Shown one piece after another: positions 18,432-29,258 of a stretch of 64,000 nt of DNA (its first letter is position 1; each line of letters opens with the position of its first letter). Under the pieces are notes generated by a model. That model was not told where the DNA came from. It saw only the letters and a list, made by a program, of their open reading frames with translations, and searched no databases. The translations under genes and the position numbers were made by a program. Origin of the DNA: Salinisphaera sp. G21_0 (lineage in GTDB: Bacteria > Pseudomonadota > Gammaproteobacteria > Pseudomonadales > Endozoicomonadaceae). The stretch is taken from assembly GCF_017744115.1 (NCBI RefSeq), contig NZ_JAGHQW010000020.1, positions 1-64,000 of the forward strand. The letters are read 5' to 3'.

Positions 18432-18601
18432 TTACTAACCTCAATTTTCGGTTAAGTTATCGTTAATGGGAGTAAGTAGTTCTTCCTTTGCTTTCACATA
18501 AATCACTAACCGTTATATTAGTAATAACAATACCTTGTTTCTTCCAATAAAATGGAACATTTTTAAGCAGAAAATCCCCATCTTTGGTTGGGAGCAGCTT
18601 A

Positions 18602-19738
18602 TCAAGACAATGGTCGCGCTGTGATTTTCCAGTCATTACCTATTGCCCGGATATCTTTGATAACCAGCTCTTTTTTTTCAGACATGCTTTGCAGTGGTAA
18701 GTTCAGTAGGGGTCTTGCTGCTGAGCCCATCAGAACCGGAGCCATGAATACCACCAGTTCATCAATCAGGTTTTCAGCCATCATACTGCCAGCCAGTTGA
18801 GCGCCGGTTTCCAGTAGTACCTCGTTGCACTCCCTGCGTCCCAGTTCTGCTAGTAGTGCCGGGAGGTTTACTCTGCCAGCCGTTTGGTCTTCGGGATTAT
18901 CTAAAACCAGCACTTCTGCGCCCGCCTGCTCCAGCCGTGCTTTTTTCTCGGGGCAGCATGGTGAGGTGGTAACGATCAGGCAATGCCCGGGGCCTGAAAT
19001 AACTTTGGCATCAACGGGCGTTTGCAGTGTGGAGTCCAGGACCACCCGCAGAGGCTGACGTTTGCAGATCGCTTCTGCATTGGCCAAACCCAGTTCATTG
19101 GGGCGAACCGTCAGTGACGAGTTGTCATGAAGAATCGAGCCTACCCCCGTGATAATGGCACAACTCTGTGCCCTGAGTTTTTGTACTTCACTGCGTGCCT
19201 TGGGGCCGGTAATCCATTGGGATTCACCGCTGGCCATGGCGGTTCTGCCATCCAGGCTCATGGCCAGTTTTGCTCTGACCAGCGGCATGCCCGTCGACAT
19301 GCGCTTGAAAAAACCTTCATTCAGGGCCCGGGCTTCATCGGCAAGAACACCGGATTGGATTTCTATCCCCGCTTCCTGAAGCAGGGCCATGCCTTTACCG
19401 GATACGGCCGGGTTGTCATCCTTTATTGCCGCAACCACCCGTGCGACACCGGCAGCCTTGAGGGCTTCTGCACAGGGGGGGGTTCTGCCAAAATGGCTGC
19501 AAGGCTCCAGGGTTACATAGGCTGTGGCACCTTTGGCCTTTGTGCCAGCCATGCGTAGTGCATGCACTTCGGCGTGAGGCTCTCCTGCCTTTTCGTGCCA
19601 GCCTTCTCCAATAATATGACCGTTGACGTCTACAATTAAACAGCCAACTCTCGGGTTGGGCATGGTTGTATACCAACCTGAGCGAGCCAGCTTGATAGCC
19701 TTGGCCATAAAGCCTCTGTCTATGGCTTCTTGGGTCAT
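18602..19738 (-). CDS. ribD: Bifunctional riboflavin deaminase/reductase
   Basis: Second and third steps of riboflavin synthesis: deamination of the pyrimidine ring, then NADPH-dependent reduction of the ribosyl side chain. Of 378 residues. The N-terminal deaminase has the zinc site HAEVHAL and PCSHFGRTPPCAEAL with the preceding NPRVGC; the reductase domain starts near residue 150 with VRAKLAMSLDGRTA and includes GESQWITG. The stop of the HugZ-like gene lies 14 bases upstream. ribE does not follow; the kinase and OTU locus do. Confidence 0.95.
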   Translation of the reverse strand: MTQEAIDRGFMAKAIKLARSGWYTTMPNPRVGCLIVDVNGHIIGEGWHEKAGEPHAEVHALRMAGTKAKGATAYVTLEPCSHFGRTPPCAEALKAAGVARVVAAIKDDNPAVSGKGMALLQEAGIEIQSGVLADEARALNEGFFKRMSTGMPLVRAKLAMSLDGRTAMASGESQWITGPKARSEVQKLRAQSCAIITGVGSILHDNSSLTVRPNELGLANAEAICKRQPLRVVLDSTLQTPVDAKVISGPGHCLIVTTSPCCPEKKARLEQAGAEVLVLDNPEDQTAGRVNLPALLAELGRRECNEVLLETGAQLAGSMMAENLIDELVVFMAPVLMGSAARPLLNLPLQSMSEKKELVIKDIRAIGNDWKITARPLS

Positions 19739-19752
19739 TGGAACCTCGGTAA

Positions 19753-20274
19753 TTACTTTTTCTTATCGATAACAATATGGCTGAAGGAGCCATCCGCATT
19801 GATTTTGAAAGCTTTGCCAAAACCAACGGTATACTGGCCATTTTCAGGCGTCAGGGCAAAGAGGTGAAAGTCCGGCAGATTGCGCAAGACTTCCACCGTA
19901 TTGCCAAATTTTTCCTGAATCAGGTCCAGCCAGTGGTCACAGCGTTCGGTGCCTCTTGCCAGCTCATGGGCCTGACAGTGGAAAAAGGCGCGCTCCCGGG
20001 CAAACAGGTTTTTGGTTTCTGACTCAGGGGCTGCAAACAGGATTGAGCACACAGGGTTAACCAGCAGATTGGGAGTGTGGTGAGCCAGCTCGCTGACGAA
20101 TATATAAAAAGTACCGTCTTTTCCCCGCAGGTAGGGAGTGTAGCTGATTTCCGGTCTCCCTTGTGGAGAAAGCGTGGAAAGCGTTAACGTTTGATGGCTG
20201 TTCACCAGCTTCTCGCAGCGTTCAGCGATTGCCACAAGTTCTTCACCTTCTATAACTGCTACTTTCTTGCTCAT
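19753..20274 (-). CDS. HugZ/HutZ-like FMN-binding split-barrel protein
   Basis: Protein of 173 residues of the pyridoxamine-phosphate-oxidase-like fold. The core LSTLSPQGRPEISYTPYLRG followed by FYIFVSELAHHTPNLL is typical of the HugZ/HutZ group, which binds haem or FMN and takes part in haem breakdown and iron use. VGFGKAFKIN near the end is a conserved C-terminal motif of that group. No haem-uptake genes are nearby, so the haem role is inference from the family; a flavin-linked role next to ribD is an alternative. Confidence 0.78.
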   Translation of the reverse strand: MSKKVAVIEGEELVAIAERCEKLVNSHQTLTLSTLSPQGRPEISYTPYLRGKDGTFYIFVSELAHHTPNLLVNPVCSILFAAPESETKNLFARERAFFHCQAHELARGTERCDHWLDLIQEKFGNTVEVLRNLPDFHLFALTPENGQYTVGFGKAFKINADGSFSHIVIDKKK

Positions 20275-21796
<1,522 letters not shown>

Positions 21797-22057
21797 ATCA
21801 CTGCCCGGTGTGCTGATAATGCGGAAAATGGGTGAAAAAGGAGGTTGATAGTGATGATAGTATCCGGCGTTGTTACCCCTCAGGGGTGGGGGGATTGGTT
21901 GGCGAATGAGAGTCTTGATGGCATTAAAGATTTCTCGAGGGCAACTAAGGGACAGAAAAAAATGCTTCCGGGCAGTAATACAGCTTGCGACAGAACTGCC
22001 CGCAGCCTTTGTTCCCGTCATATTGCGCCTTATAATGGCACTGTTCCAGCGGGAAGC

Positions 22058-22681
22058 ATGGGTAAATCGATGAAAAGGCCGTTGCCTGCAAGCACGGACC
22101 TTGAAGTGGTGCCTCAGAAATTAGCAAGAAATGAGCTATCCACTTTTAGTAAAAACAACCCGCCCGGGTCTGCAAATAACCACAGGGAGAGCCGTAACTC
22201 TGATTTATTCAGGATACGCTTTCAGCATCGGATGGAGAGAATCATCAAAAAAAACAGATTAGAGCTATTGATCGAAACACAGAAAAAAAAGAGTGAGCTG
22301 AAAAGCAAAGAAAACAAGGCGAAGAGAGTTTTGGAAAATCTAGGTTTCTGCAGACGCAGTCTGGGTAATTTAATGCATCCTATGGAGTATGCATTCAAGG
22401 TACTTGTACACGATGAATCTTCAAGAAAACTGATTAAATTGGAAATAGAGATTCAACAACTGACATTTGAACTTAAGCAGGAGGAGTTGCAGAAGAAGTT
22501 TAGAGCGCGTGTGTATAATCAGGCGATCCGGGAGATGTCCAATCGTGCAGAGTTGGCCGGAGGAGCTGGAAGAGCGGTTGAAGAATATATGAATAAACAA
22601 GACTGGGTTGAGTTGCTGCCTCTTGATGCTCTGAGTCAAAATCACCTGGCGACCAAAAAAAGTAGTGGAAAAGTTAATTGA
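22058..22681 (+). CDS. Coiled-coil protein of unknown function between dapB and carA
   Basis: About 207 residues from the ATG at 22058, which has GGGAAG just upstream. The frame stays open back to 21845, but that part has no coding character. After a Pro/Ser-rich N terminus, residues from about 50 to 175 form long, highly charged helices (RMERIIKKNRLELLIETQKK, then LIKLEIEIQQLTFELKQEEL) predicted by eye to be coiled coil. No signal peptide or known domain. AT-richer than its neighbours and ending at a strong terminator of its own; it looks inserted into the dapB-carAB neighbourhood. Confidence 0.65.
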   Translation: MGKSMKRPLPASTDLEVVPQKLARNELSTFSKNNPPGSANNHRESRNSDLFRIRFQHRMERIIKKNRLELLIETQKKKSELKSKENKAKRVLENLGFCRRSLGNLMHPMEYAFKVLVHDESSRKLIKLEIEIQQLTFELKQEELQKKFRARVYNQAIREMSNRAELAGGAGRAVEEYMNKQDWVELLPLDALSQNHLATKKSSGKVN

Positions 22682-22743
22682 TTTATAGTCTAATACCACA
22701 AATTTGCCTTGAATTTATGGTGTGCGCGGCAGGGTGCAAGATC

Positions 22744-22781
22744 AAAAGCGAGATGGTTTTTTAAAACATCTCGCTTTTTTT
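22744..22781 (+). terminator. Rho-independent terminator before carA
   Basis: AAAAGCGAGATG (22744-22755) pairs with CATCTCGC after a short AT-rich loop, followed by a run of T to 22781. It ends the coiled-coil gene and insulates carA. Confidence 0.88.
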
Positions 22782-22858
22782 GGGTCTTCAAACTGGAGGA
22801 CTTTAAGCATCATAGCGTTCGGGCATAAGGCGCTCAGGTTCAAGTTCGGGAGGATCCT

Positions 22859-24001
22859 TTGACTAAGACGGCTGTTTTAGCTCTGGAAGATGGCAGTATT
22901 TTCCGGGGAATTGCCATCGGTATTGATGGTGAGACCAGTGGTGAGGTGGTTTTTAACACGGCAATGACCGGTTATCAGGAAATTCTCACCGACCCTTCCT
23001 ATTCCCGCCAAATCGTTACGCTCACCTATCCCCATATTGGTAATACCGGTATTACTCCGGAAGATGAAGAATCCCCACAGATCCAGGCTGCCGGTCTGAT
23101 CATCAAGGACCTGCCACTGCTGGCCAGCAACTGGCGCAGCAAAATGTCTCTGGATGACTATCTGAAATCCCGCAATATTGTCGCCATCGCTGGTATTGAT
23201 ACCCGCCGCCTGACTCGAATTCTCCGGGAAAAAGGTGCGCAGAATGGCTGTATCCTGGCGGGTGACGCTCTGACCGGAAAAGCTGCTGAAGCCAAAGCAC
23301 TGGCCAGGGCTCGTGAATTTCCGGGCCTGAAAGGGATGGACCTGGCAAAAGAAGTCACCACTGACCAGCCTTACACTTGGACAGAAGGTGTCTGGAATCT
23401 GGAGACCGACAGCCATGCCAACGTGACGGACCTGCCGTTTCACGTCGTGGCTTACGATTTTGGTGTTAAAAGAAACATTCTGCGCATGCTGGCTCAGCGA
23501 GGCTGTCGCCTTACCATTGTGCCAGCCAAAACACCGGCCGAAGAAGTTCTGGCCCTGAATCCAGATGGTATTTTCCTCTCAAATGGCCCTGGTGATCCCG
23601 AGCCCTGTGATTACGCCATCGCCGCCATTAAGGAAATTCTGGCAACTTCTCTGCCGGTGTTTGGTATCTGTCTGGGGCATCAGCTGCTGGCTCTGGCCAG
23701 TGGTGCCAGGACCGAGAAGATGAAGTTTGGTCACCATGGCGGCAATCACCCGGTTCAGGATCTCAAGACCGGTCAGGTCATGATCACCAGCCAGAACCAC
23801 GGTTTCGCCGTAGCGGAAGATTCGTTGCCAGAGCACCTGCAGGCAACCCATAAGTCACTGTTTGATGGCAGCCTCCAGGGTATTGAGCGGACTGATCGTC
23901 CTGCTTTCAGCTTCCAGGGGCACCCTGAAGCAAGCCCGGGCCCACACGATGTGGCCGGGCTGTTTGACCGTTTTGTTGAGATGCTGAAGGCAGCAAAGTA
24001 A
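22859..24001 (+). CDS. carA: Carbamoyl-phosphate synthase small (glutaminase) subunit
   Basis: Hydrolyses glutamine and passes ammonia to CarB for carbamoyl phosphate, feeding pyrimidine and arginine synthesis. Of 380 residues from a TTG start, supported by GGGAGGA upstream and by the family N terminus ([10 protein letters not shown]). The class I amidotransferase domain has nucleophile Cys in [15 protein letters not shown] and the His/Glu pair in [13 protein letters not shown]. 27 bases before carB. Confidence 0.97.
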   Translation: MTKTAVLALEDGSIFRGIAIGIDGETSGEVVFNTAMTGYQEILTDPSYSRQIVTLTYPHIGNTGITPEDEESPQIQAAGLIIKDLPLLASNWRSKMSLDDYLKSRNIVAIAGIDTRRLTRILREKGAQNGCILAGDALTGKAAEAKALARAREFPGLKGMDLAKEVTTDQPYTWTEGVWNLETDSHANVTDLPFHVVAYDFGVKRNILRMLAQRGCRLTIVPAKTPAEEVLALNPDGIFLSNGPGDPEPCDYAIAAIKEILATSLPVFGICLGHQLLALASGARTEKMKFGHHGGNHPVQDLKTGQVMITSQNHGFAVAEDSLPEHLQATHKSLFDGSLQGIERTDRPAFSFQGHPEASPGPHDVAGLFDRFVEMLKAAK

Positions 24002-24028
24002 CCAACCCCGTTTTGATGTGAGAGAAAG

Positions 24029-27000
24029 ATGCCAAAACGTACTGATATTGAAAGTATTCTGATACTCGGGGCTGGTCCAATTATTATCGGGCAGGCCTGT
24101 GAGTTTGACTATTCCGGAGCGCAGGCCTGTAAGGCGCTGAAGGAAGAGGGGTTTCGGGTCATCCTGGTAAACTCCAACCCGGCGACCATTATGACCGACC
24201 CGGCCATGGCGGACTCAACCTATATTGAGCCAATCCGCTGGGAGACCGTCGAGAAGATTATCGAAAAAGAGCGCCCGGATGCGATTCTTCCCACCATGGG
24301 CGGTCAGACCGCGCTGAACTGTGCCCTGGATCTGTTCCATAAAGGTGTGCTGAAAAAGTACGGCGTGGCCATGATTGGTGCCAACCAGCAGGCCATCGAC
24401 AAAGCCGAAGATCGCCAGCTGTTTGACCAGGCCATGAAAAATATCGGTCTGGCAACGCCGCGCTCCGGTATTGCCCATACCATGGAAGAAGCCCGCGCCG
24501 TTCTCGATCAGGTTGGCTTCCCCTGTATTATTCGTCCGTCGTTTACCATGGGCGGTACCGGGGGGGGGATTGCTTATAACAAGGAAGAGTTTGAAGAGAT
24601 CTGCTTCCGTGGCCTCGACCTTTCGCCCACCAATGAGCTGCTGATTGATGAGTCGCTGATTGGCTGGAAAGAGTACGAGATGGAAGTGGTTCGTGACCGC
24701 AATGATAACTGCATCATTGTCTGCGCCATCGAAAACTTTGACCCCATGGGGGTTCACACCGGAGATTCCATTACCGTCGCGCCAGCCCAGACGCTGACCG
24801 ATAAGGAATACCAGATCATGCGTAACGCCTCCATTGCGGTGCTGCGTGAGATTGGTGTGGAAACCGGCGGTTCCAACGTACAGTTTGGTATCTGCCCGGA
24901 CACCGGTCGTATGGTGGTCATTGAGATGAACCCCCGGGTATCCCGTTCTTCTGCTTTGGCTTCCAAGGCCACCGGTTTCCCCATTGCCCGTGTTGCTGCC
25001 AAGCTGGCGGTGGGTTACACCCTGGATGAGTTGAGCAATGAGATCACCGGTGGTGTGGTGCCAGCCTCGTTTGAGCCATCCATCGATTACGTGGTGACCA
25101 AAATCCCCCGCTTTGCCTTTGAGAAGTTCCCTCAGGCAGATGACCGTCTGACCACTCAGATGAAGTCGGTGGGTGAGGTAATGGCCATTGGTCGTTCATT
25201 CCAGGAGTCTGTGCAGAAAGCACTGCGTGGCCTGGAAACTGGTGCCACGGGCTTTAACTCCATGTTTGATATCAAACTGGATGCCTGCTCTGATGCAGAG
25301 CGTGAAGATGCGCTGGCCAGAATCCGTCGTGAACTGGTGACACCGAAAGCTGACCGTATCTACTACGTTGCGGATGCCTTCCGTGCCGGTATGACCCTGG
25401 AAGCGATCTTTGCTGAGTGTATGATCGATCCATGGTTCCTGGTACAGATTCAGGACCTGGTGAATGAAGAAGCGTTATTGGCTGACGACGCCGTTAATGG
25501 TAAAGGTTTGGCCTCTCTGTCGAAAGAGCGCCTGTTCCGTCTGAAGCAGAAAGGCTTCAGCGATGCGCGTATGGCGGAACTGCTGGGTATTAAAGAAGCC
25601 GAAGTACGCAACTATCGTCGTAAACAACAGGTTAAGCCCGTCTATAAGCGCGTGGACACCTGTGCGGCTGAATTCCAGTCTACGACAGCGTACATGTACT
25701 CTTCCTATGATGAAGAGTGTGAAGCCGAGCCTTCTGGCCGTGAAAAGATCATGGTGATTGGTGGTGGACCAAACCGTATCGGTCAGGGTATCGAGTTTGA
25801 CTACTGCTGTGTCCATGCGGCACTGGCGGCGCGGGAAGACGGCTACGAAACCATTATGGTTAATTGTAATCCGGAGACCGTTTCTACCGATTACGACACC
25901 TCTGACCGACTCTACTTTGAGCCGGTAACCCTGGAAGATGTGCTGGCCATCATCGATGTTGAGAAACCCACCGGGGTGATTGTTCAGTACGGTGGGCAGA
26001 CTCCGCTGAAACTGGCCCGTGCCCTTGAAGCCGAAGGTGTGCCAATTATCGGTACCAGCCCTGAAGCCATTGACCGTGCCGAAGACCGTGAGCGCTTCCA
26101 GCAGATGATCCAGAAACTGGGTCTGTTGCAGCCCGCTAACGCCACGGTTCGCAGTGAACAGGAAGCGGTGGCCAAAGCGGCGGAGATTGGCTATCCACTG
26201 GTGGTTCGTCCCTCCTATGTTCTGGGTGGCCGTGCCATGGAAATTGTCGCCGGCGAAGATGAGCTGGTGCGTTATATGAAAGACGCTGTTCAGGTATCGA
26301 ACGACAGCCCGGTGCTATTGGACTACTTCCTGAACCGTGCGGTAGAAGTGGACGTTGATGCAGTGTGTGATGGTGAGCGTGTGGTGATTGGCGCGATCAT
26401 GCAGCACATCGAGCAGGCGGGTATTCACTCCGGTGACTCCAGCTGCTCGCTGCCGCCTTACAGCCTGAACCGTCGTCATCAGGATGAAATCCGTGAGCAG
26501 GTTCGTGCCATGGCCCTGGAATTGGGTGTTGTGGGCCTGATGAACGTGCAGCTGGCCATTCAGGATGACCAGATCTTCGTGATTGAGGTGAACCCCAGGG
26601 CTTCCCGTACCGTGCCATTTGTCTCCAAGTGCATTGGTCACTCCCTGGCCAAGATTGCGGCACGGGTGATGATGGGCAAAACCCTGGAAGAGCTGAACTT
26701 TACTGCTGAGATTGTGCCGCCTTACTACAGTGTCAAAGAAGCGGTTTTCCCATTCAATAAGTTCCCCGGCGTGGATCCGATTCTTGGCCCGGAGATGAAA
26801 TCCACCGGCGAAGTGATGGGCGTTGGGGCTACCTTCCCGGAAGCCTTCCACAAGGCGCAGCTGGCTGAGAACATGCAGCTGCCACAGGGGGGTAAGGTCA
26901 TTCTCTCCGTCCGGGATTTTGACAAACCGGAGTTGCCGATGGTAGCTCGTCTGCTGATGGATATCGGCTTCGAGCTGCTGGCCACCTCCGGCACGGCAAA

Positions 27001-27289
27001 AGTGATTGAAGAAGCCGGTTTGCCGGTCACCACCATCAACAAAGTGCATCAGGGAAGACCGCATTTGGTGGACATGATCGTCAATGGTGATATAGCCTTC
27101 GTCATCAATACGACTGAAGGTCGTCAGGCCATAGCTGATTCTTACCTGATCCGTCGCTCTGCATTGACCAATAAGGTGCTATATACAACCACCATGGCAG
27201 GAGCAGAAGCGATTGCGCGTTCGATCGCCTTTGGATCTGAAAGATTGGTCAGACGGCTTCAGGATCTACACGAAGGTAACGTTGGATGA
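24029..27289 (+). CDS. carB: Carbamoyl-phosphate synthase large subunit
   Basis: Of 1086 residues, normal length: two homologous ATP-grasp halves ([20 protein letters not shown] at the start; [20 protein letters not shown] opening the second) that phosphorylate bicarbonate and carbamate, and a C-terminal MGS-like regulatory domain ([17 protein letters not shown]). Metal and ATP residues lie in [20 protein letters not shown] and [18 protein letters not shown]. The G9 tract at 24560-24568 codes in frame for Gly-Gly-Gly. Overlaps greA by 4 bases. Confidence 0.98.
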   Translation: MPKRTDIESILILGAGPIIIGQACEFDYSGAQACKALKEEGFRVILVNSNPATIMTDPAMADSTYIEPIRWETVEKIIEKERPDAILPTMGGQTALNCALDLFHKGVLKKYGVAMIGANQQAIDKAEDRQLFDQAMKNIGLATPRSGIAHTMEEARAVLDQVGFPCIIRPSFTMGGTGGGIAYNKEEFEEICFRGLDLSPTNELLIDESLIGWKEYEMEVVRDRNDNCIIVCAIENFDPMGVHTGDSITVAPAQTLTDKEYQIMRNASIAVLREIGVETGGSNVQFGICPDTGRMVVIEMNPRVSRSSALASKATGFPIARVAAKLAVGYTLDELSNEITGGVVPASFEPSIDYVVTKIPRFAFEKFPQADDRLTTQMKSVGEVMAIGRSFQESVQKALRGLETGATGFNSMFDIKLDACSDAEREDALARIRRELVTPKADRIYYVADAFRAGMTLEAIFAECMIDPWFLVQIQDLVNEEALLADDAVNGKGLASLSKERLFRLKQKGFSDARMAELLGIKEAEVRNYRRKQQVKPVYKRVDTCAAEFQSTTAYMYSSYDEECEAEPSGREKIMVIGGGPNRIGQGIEFDYCCVHAALAAREDGYETIMVNCNPETVSTDYDTSDRLYFEPVTLEDVLAIIDVEKPTGVIVQYGGQTPLKLARALEAEGVPIIGTSPEAIDRAEDRERFQQMIQKLGLLQPANATVRSEQEAVAKAAEIGYPLVVRPSYVLGGRAMEIVAGEDELVRYMKDAVQVSNDSPVLLDYFLNRAVEVDVDAVCDGERVVIGAIMQHIEQAGIHSGDSSCSLPPYSLNRRHQDEIREQVRAMALELGVVGLMNVQLAIQDDQIFVIEVNPRASRTVPFVSKCIGHSLAKIAARVMMGKTLEELNFTAEIVPPYYSVKEAVFPFNKFPGVDPILGPEMKSTGEVMGVGATFPEAFHKAQLAENMQLPQGGKVILSVRDFDKPELPMVARLLMDIGFELLATSGTAKVIEEAGLPVTTINKVHQGRPHLVDMIVNGDIAFVINTTEGRQAIADSYLIRRSALTNKVLYTTTMAGAEAIARSIAFGSERLVRRLQDLHEGNVG

Positions 27290-27762
27290 AAAGAATTCCC
27301 ATGACGGTGGAGGGTGAAAAAGCCCTCCGTGAGGAACTGGCTCATTTGAAGGGGGTGGAACGTCCTCGTATTTCTGCGGCTATTGCTGAAGCACGTGAGC
27401 TCGGAGACCTTAAGGAGAATGCTGAATACCATGCCGCCCGTGAGCAGCAGAGCTTTGCCGAAGGTCGCATCAACGAGATTGAGGCCAAGCTCTCCAATGC
27501 CCAGGTCATTGATATTACCACCATCACCAAGACCGGCAAGGTGCTGTTCGGTACCACGATTGTACTGATCAACCTGGATGATGACCGGGAAGTCACCTAC
27601 AAGATTGTCGGTGATGATGAAGCGGATATCAAAGTGAACAAGATCTCTGTCAACTCACCCATTGCCCGGGCCCTGATCGGCAAGGAAGAAGGGGATGTGG
27701 TAGTGGTTAACACCCCTTCTGGCGGGGTGGAATATGAGATCGATGAAGTGCAGCATATTTGA
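27286..27762 (+). CDS. greA: Transcription elongation factor GreA
   Basis: Binds the RNA polymerase secondary channel and stimulates cleavage of backtracked RNA. Of 158 residues: an N-terminal antiparallel coiled coil with tip acids (AREGLD-type region [20 protein letters not shown]) and a C-terminal FKBP-like domain ending [13 protein letters not shown]. The ATG overlaps the carB stop (ATGA), the standard carAB-greA order. Confidence 0.97.
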   Translation: MKRIPMTVEGEKALREELAHLKGVERPRISAAIAEARELGDLKENAEYHAAREQQSFAEGRINEIEAKLSNAQVIDITTITKTGKVLFGTTIVLINLDDDREVTYKIVGDDEADIKVNKISVNSPIARALIGKEEGDVVVVNTPSGGVEYEIDEVQHI

Positions 27763-27807
27763 TTAATGCATCACTGAGCGCAGTATCTTTTTCCATATTT
27801 ATTGAAA

Positions 27808-27847
27808 CCCTGTGTTGTCTGAGGCAGCACAGGGCTTTATTTTTTTG
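27808..27847 (+). terminator. Rho-independent terminator after greA
   Basis: CCCTGTGTTGTC (27808-27819) pairs with GCAGCACAGGG (27824-27834), partly through G-T pairs, followed by CTTTATTTTTTT. Ends the carAB-greA transcript. Confidence 0.85.
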
Positions 27848-27892
27848 GCTAACGAATTTGTACTTACCGGTGGTCAGCTTTAATTATCAATC

Positions 27893-29092
27893 TTATTCAT
27901 TCAAGAGGTGCATTGATGTGAGCTCACCGTATGCATTAAGAGGAGCAGATGAATTGGCCGACGGGAGATGCTCATCTCCCGGGTAAGAAGGGGCATGCTG
28001 GTAATGCAATCTTTGGCACTCTTTTTGCCGGTTGAGTATGTGGTAACTTTTCTGGTGATCCCAACCGACTCCCCTTTCGTGCTCTGCGTAAGCAGAGTCC
28101 TGGCGACACTTCCTCTGCCGCTCCATGTTGAACTCCTGGCGACGCTTCCTATACCACTGCATGCTGAGCTCCTTTCGGCGCTGTGCGTAAGCAGGATCTT
28201 TGTAACGCTGTCTGTTAAGCGCCCTTTCGCGCGCAGAGTATGCGGGGTCTTTACGGAGCTCCCTTTGGCGCAGCCTTTGGCGCTCCCGGAAAGCAGGGTC
28301 TTTGCGACGTTCCCTTTGATACTCCCTTTGATAGTTCTTCAGGTGCTCTGCGAAATCGGGATCATTTATGTAGCGCATCTTTCTATTCAGATTTTGGCGC
28401 TCTTTGTACAGCCTTTGGCGCTCTGTGTATGAAGAATCATTCTTGTGGCGCTTCCTTTGGAACCCCCTTTGTTTCTCCTGGCAAGCAGGATTATTGTGAA
28501 GCTCCTTCTTGTTGTGCTTAACGATTGGAGAGTTACCATCAACTATTCCCTGTGCCCGGGTTGTTTGGTTCAGGCTGAGTGGGTTAAGCACAGCACTTGG
28601 TTGTAAATCCTCTGGGTTGTCGACAGGAAAATGAGTTAACCTGTTTTCTGGATTCAAATAGCTTACTGATGTTGGCTCCATGATCTCAGGTTCGCTTCCT
28701 GATAAGCATACCTGCTGAATAAAGGGAATATCTGATGGCAACGTATAATGAAATTGTTGATCATCAGAATTCCAGTGTACATATTGATCCAGAGCTGATT
28801 GAGGTATCTCGGGAATATCATTTACGAAAGTGTTTGCTGAAGCGGAAAGGGTTGAAGAATTAATAGTATATTTATTCAATGAATTAAAAGAGTCTGTAAA
28901 ATTTTCATGTGTATCTGACTGATTATGGTAAACCGGAAAAGGAGTGCTCAGTGTCTGAACAGACATGCCCAGGTATTGAGGCTGTTGTCCACTGACACCA
29001 GATTTATACGTTTGCCCCGGTAAATCTGACAAGCCGCAATGAAGGCCGTCAAAATAGCAATCGAATGAAGGTATGTTATTAAGGGGATTCAT
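27893..29092 (-). CDS. Basic 17-18-residue-repeat protein, paralogue A
   Basis: Protein of 399 residues, first of three paralogues in the window. Residues 1-200 are low-complexity, Asn/Ser/Pro-rich (MNPLNNIPSFDCYFDG), with a shared VLSAPF/TLSTPFPVYHNQSD block. From about residue 205 to 350 run about seven units of 17-18 residues, each with a (N)DPAYAER-like core followed by RQRERxR (for example NDPDFAEH, KDPAFRER, KDPAYSAR, KDPAYAQR). The repeats are strongly basic and probably helical, with several KRKR-type stretches that would act as nuclear localisation signals in a eukaryotic cell. Nucleic-acid binding or a nuclear effector role is inference; the family is not one I can name. Confidence 0.8.
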   Translation of the reverse strand: MNPLNNIPSFDCYFDGLHCGLSDLPGQTYKSGVSGQQPQYLGMSVQTLSTPFPVYHNQSDTHENFTDSFNSLNKYTINSSTLSASANTFVNDIPEIPQSALDQYVHWNSDDQQFHYTLPSDIPFIQQVCLSGSEPEIMEPTSVSYLNPENRLTHFPVDNPEDLQPSAVLNPLSLNQTTRAQGIVDGNSPIVKHNKKELHNNPACQEKQRGFQRKRHKNDSSYTERQRLYKERQNLNRKMRYINDPDFAEHLKNYQREYQRERRKDPAFRERQRLRQRELRKDPAYSARERALNRQRYKDPAYAQRRKELSMQWYRKRRQEFNMERQRKCRQDSAYAEHERGVGWDHQKSYHILNRQKECQRLHYQHAPSYPGDEHLPSANSSAPLNAYGELTSMHLLNE

Positions 29093-29258
29093 TGAATTGT
29101 AGCATTACTGACTTACAGCTAGAGATCACTCTTTCTTATAAAAGTTCCTTTGTGACACGGTTTCAATATAATTGATGTCCTGGCTCCGTTCGTCCTGAAC
29201 CGGGGCCAGGGCAACGCAGGAGCCGTTGCCGTGTAGGGCCGTGTTAAGTCCGACAGTT

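Noticed and set aside
24560-24568. G9 tract in carB as a contingency site
   Set aside because: It lies in a conserved Gly-Gly-Gly of an essential enzyme and is in frame; not a plausible switch.
26315-27064. Long minus-strand frame inside carB
   Set aside because: Antisense to conserved carB sequence; no independent evidence.
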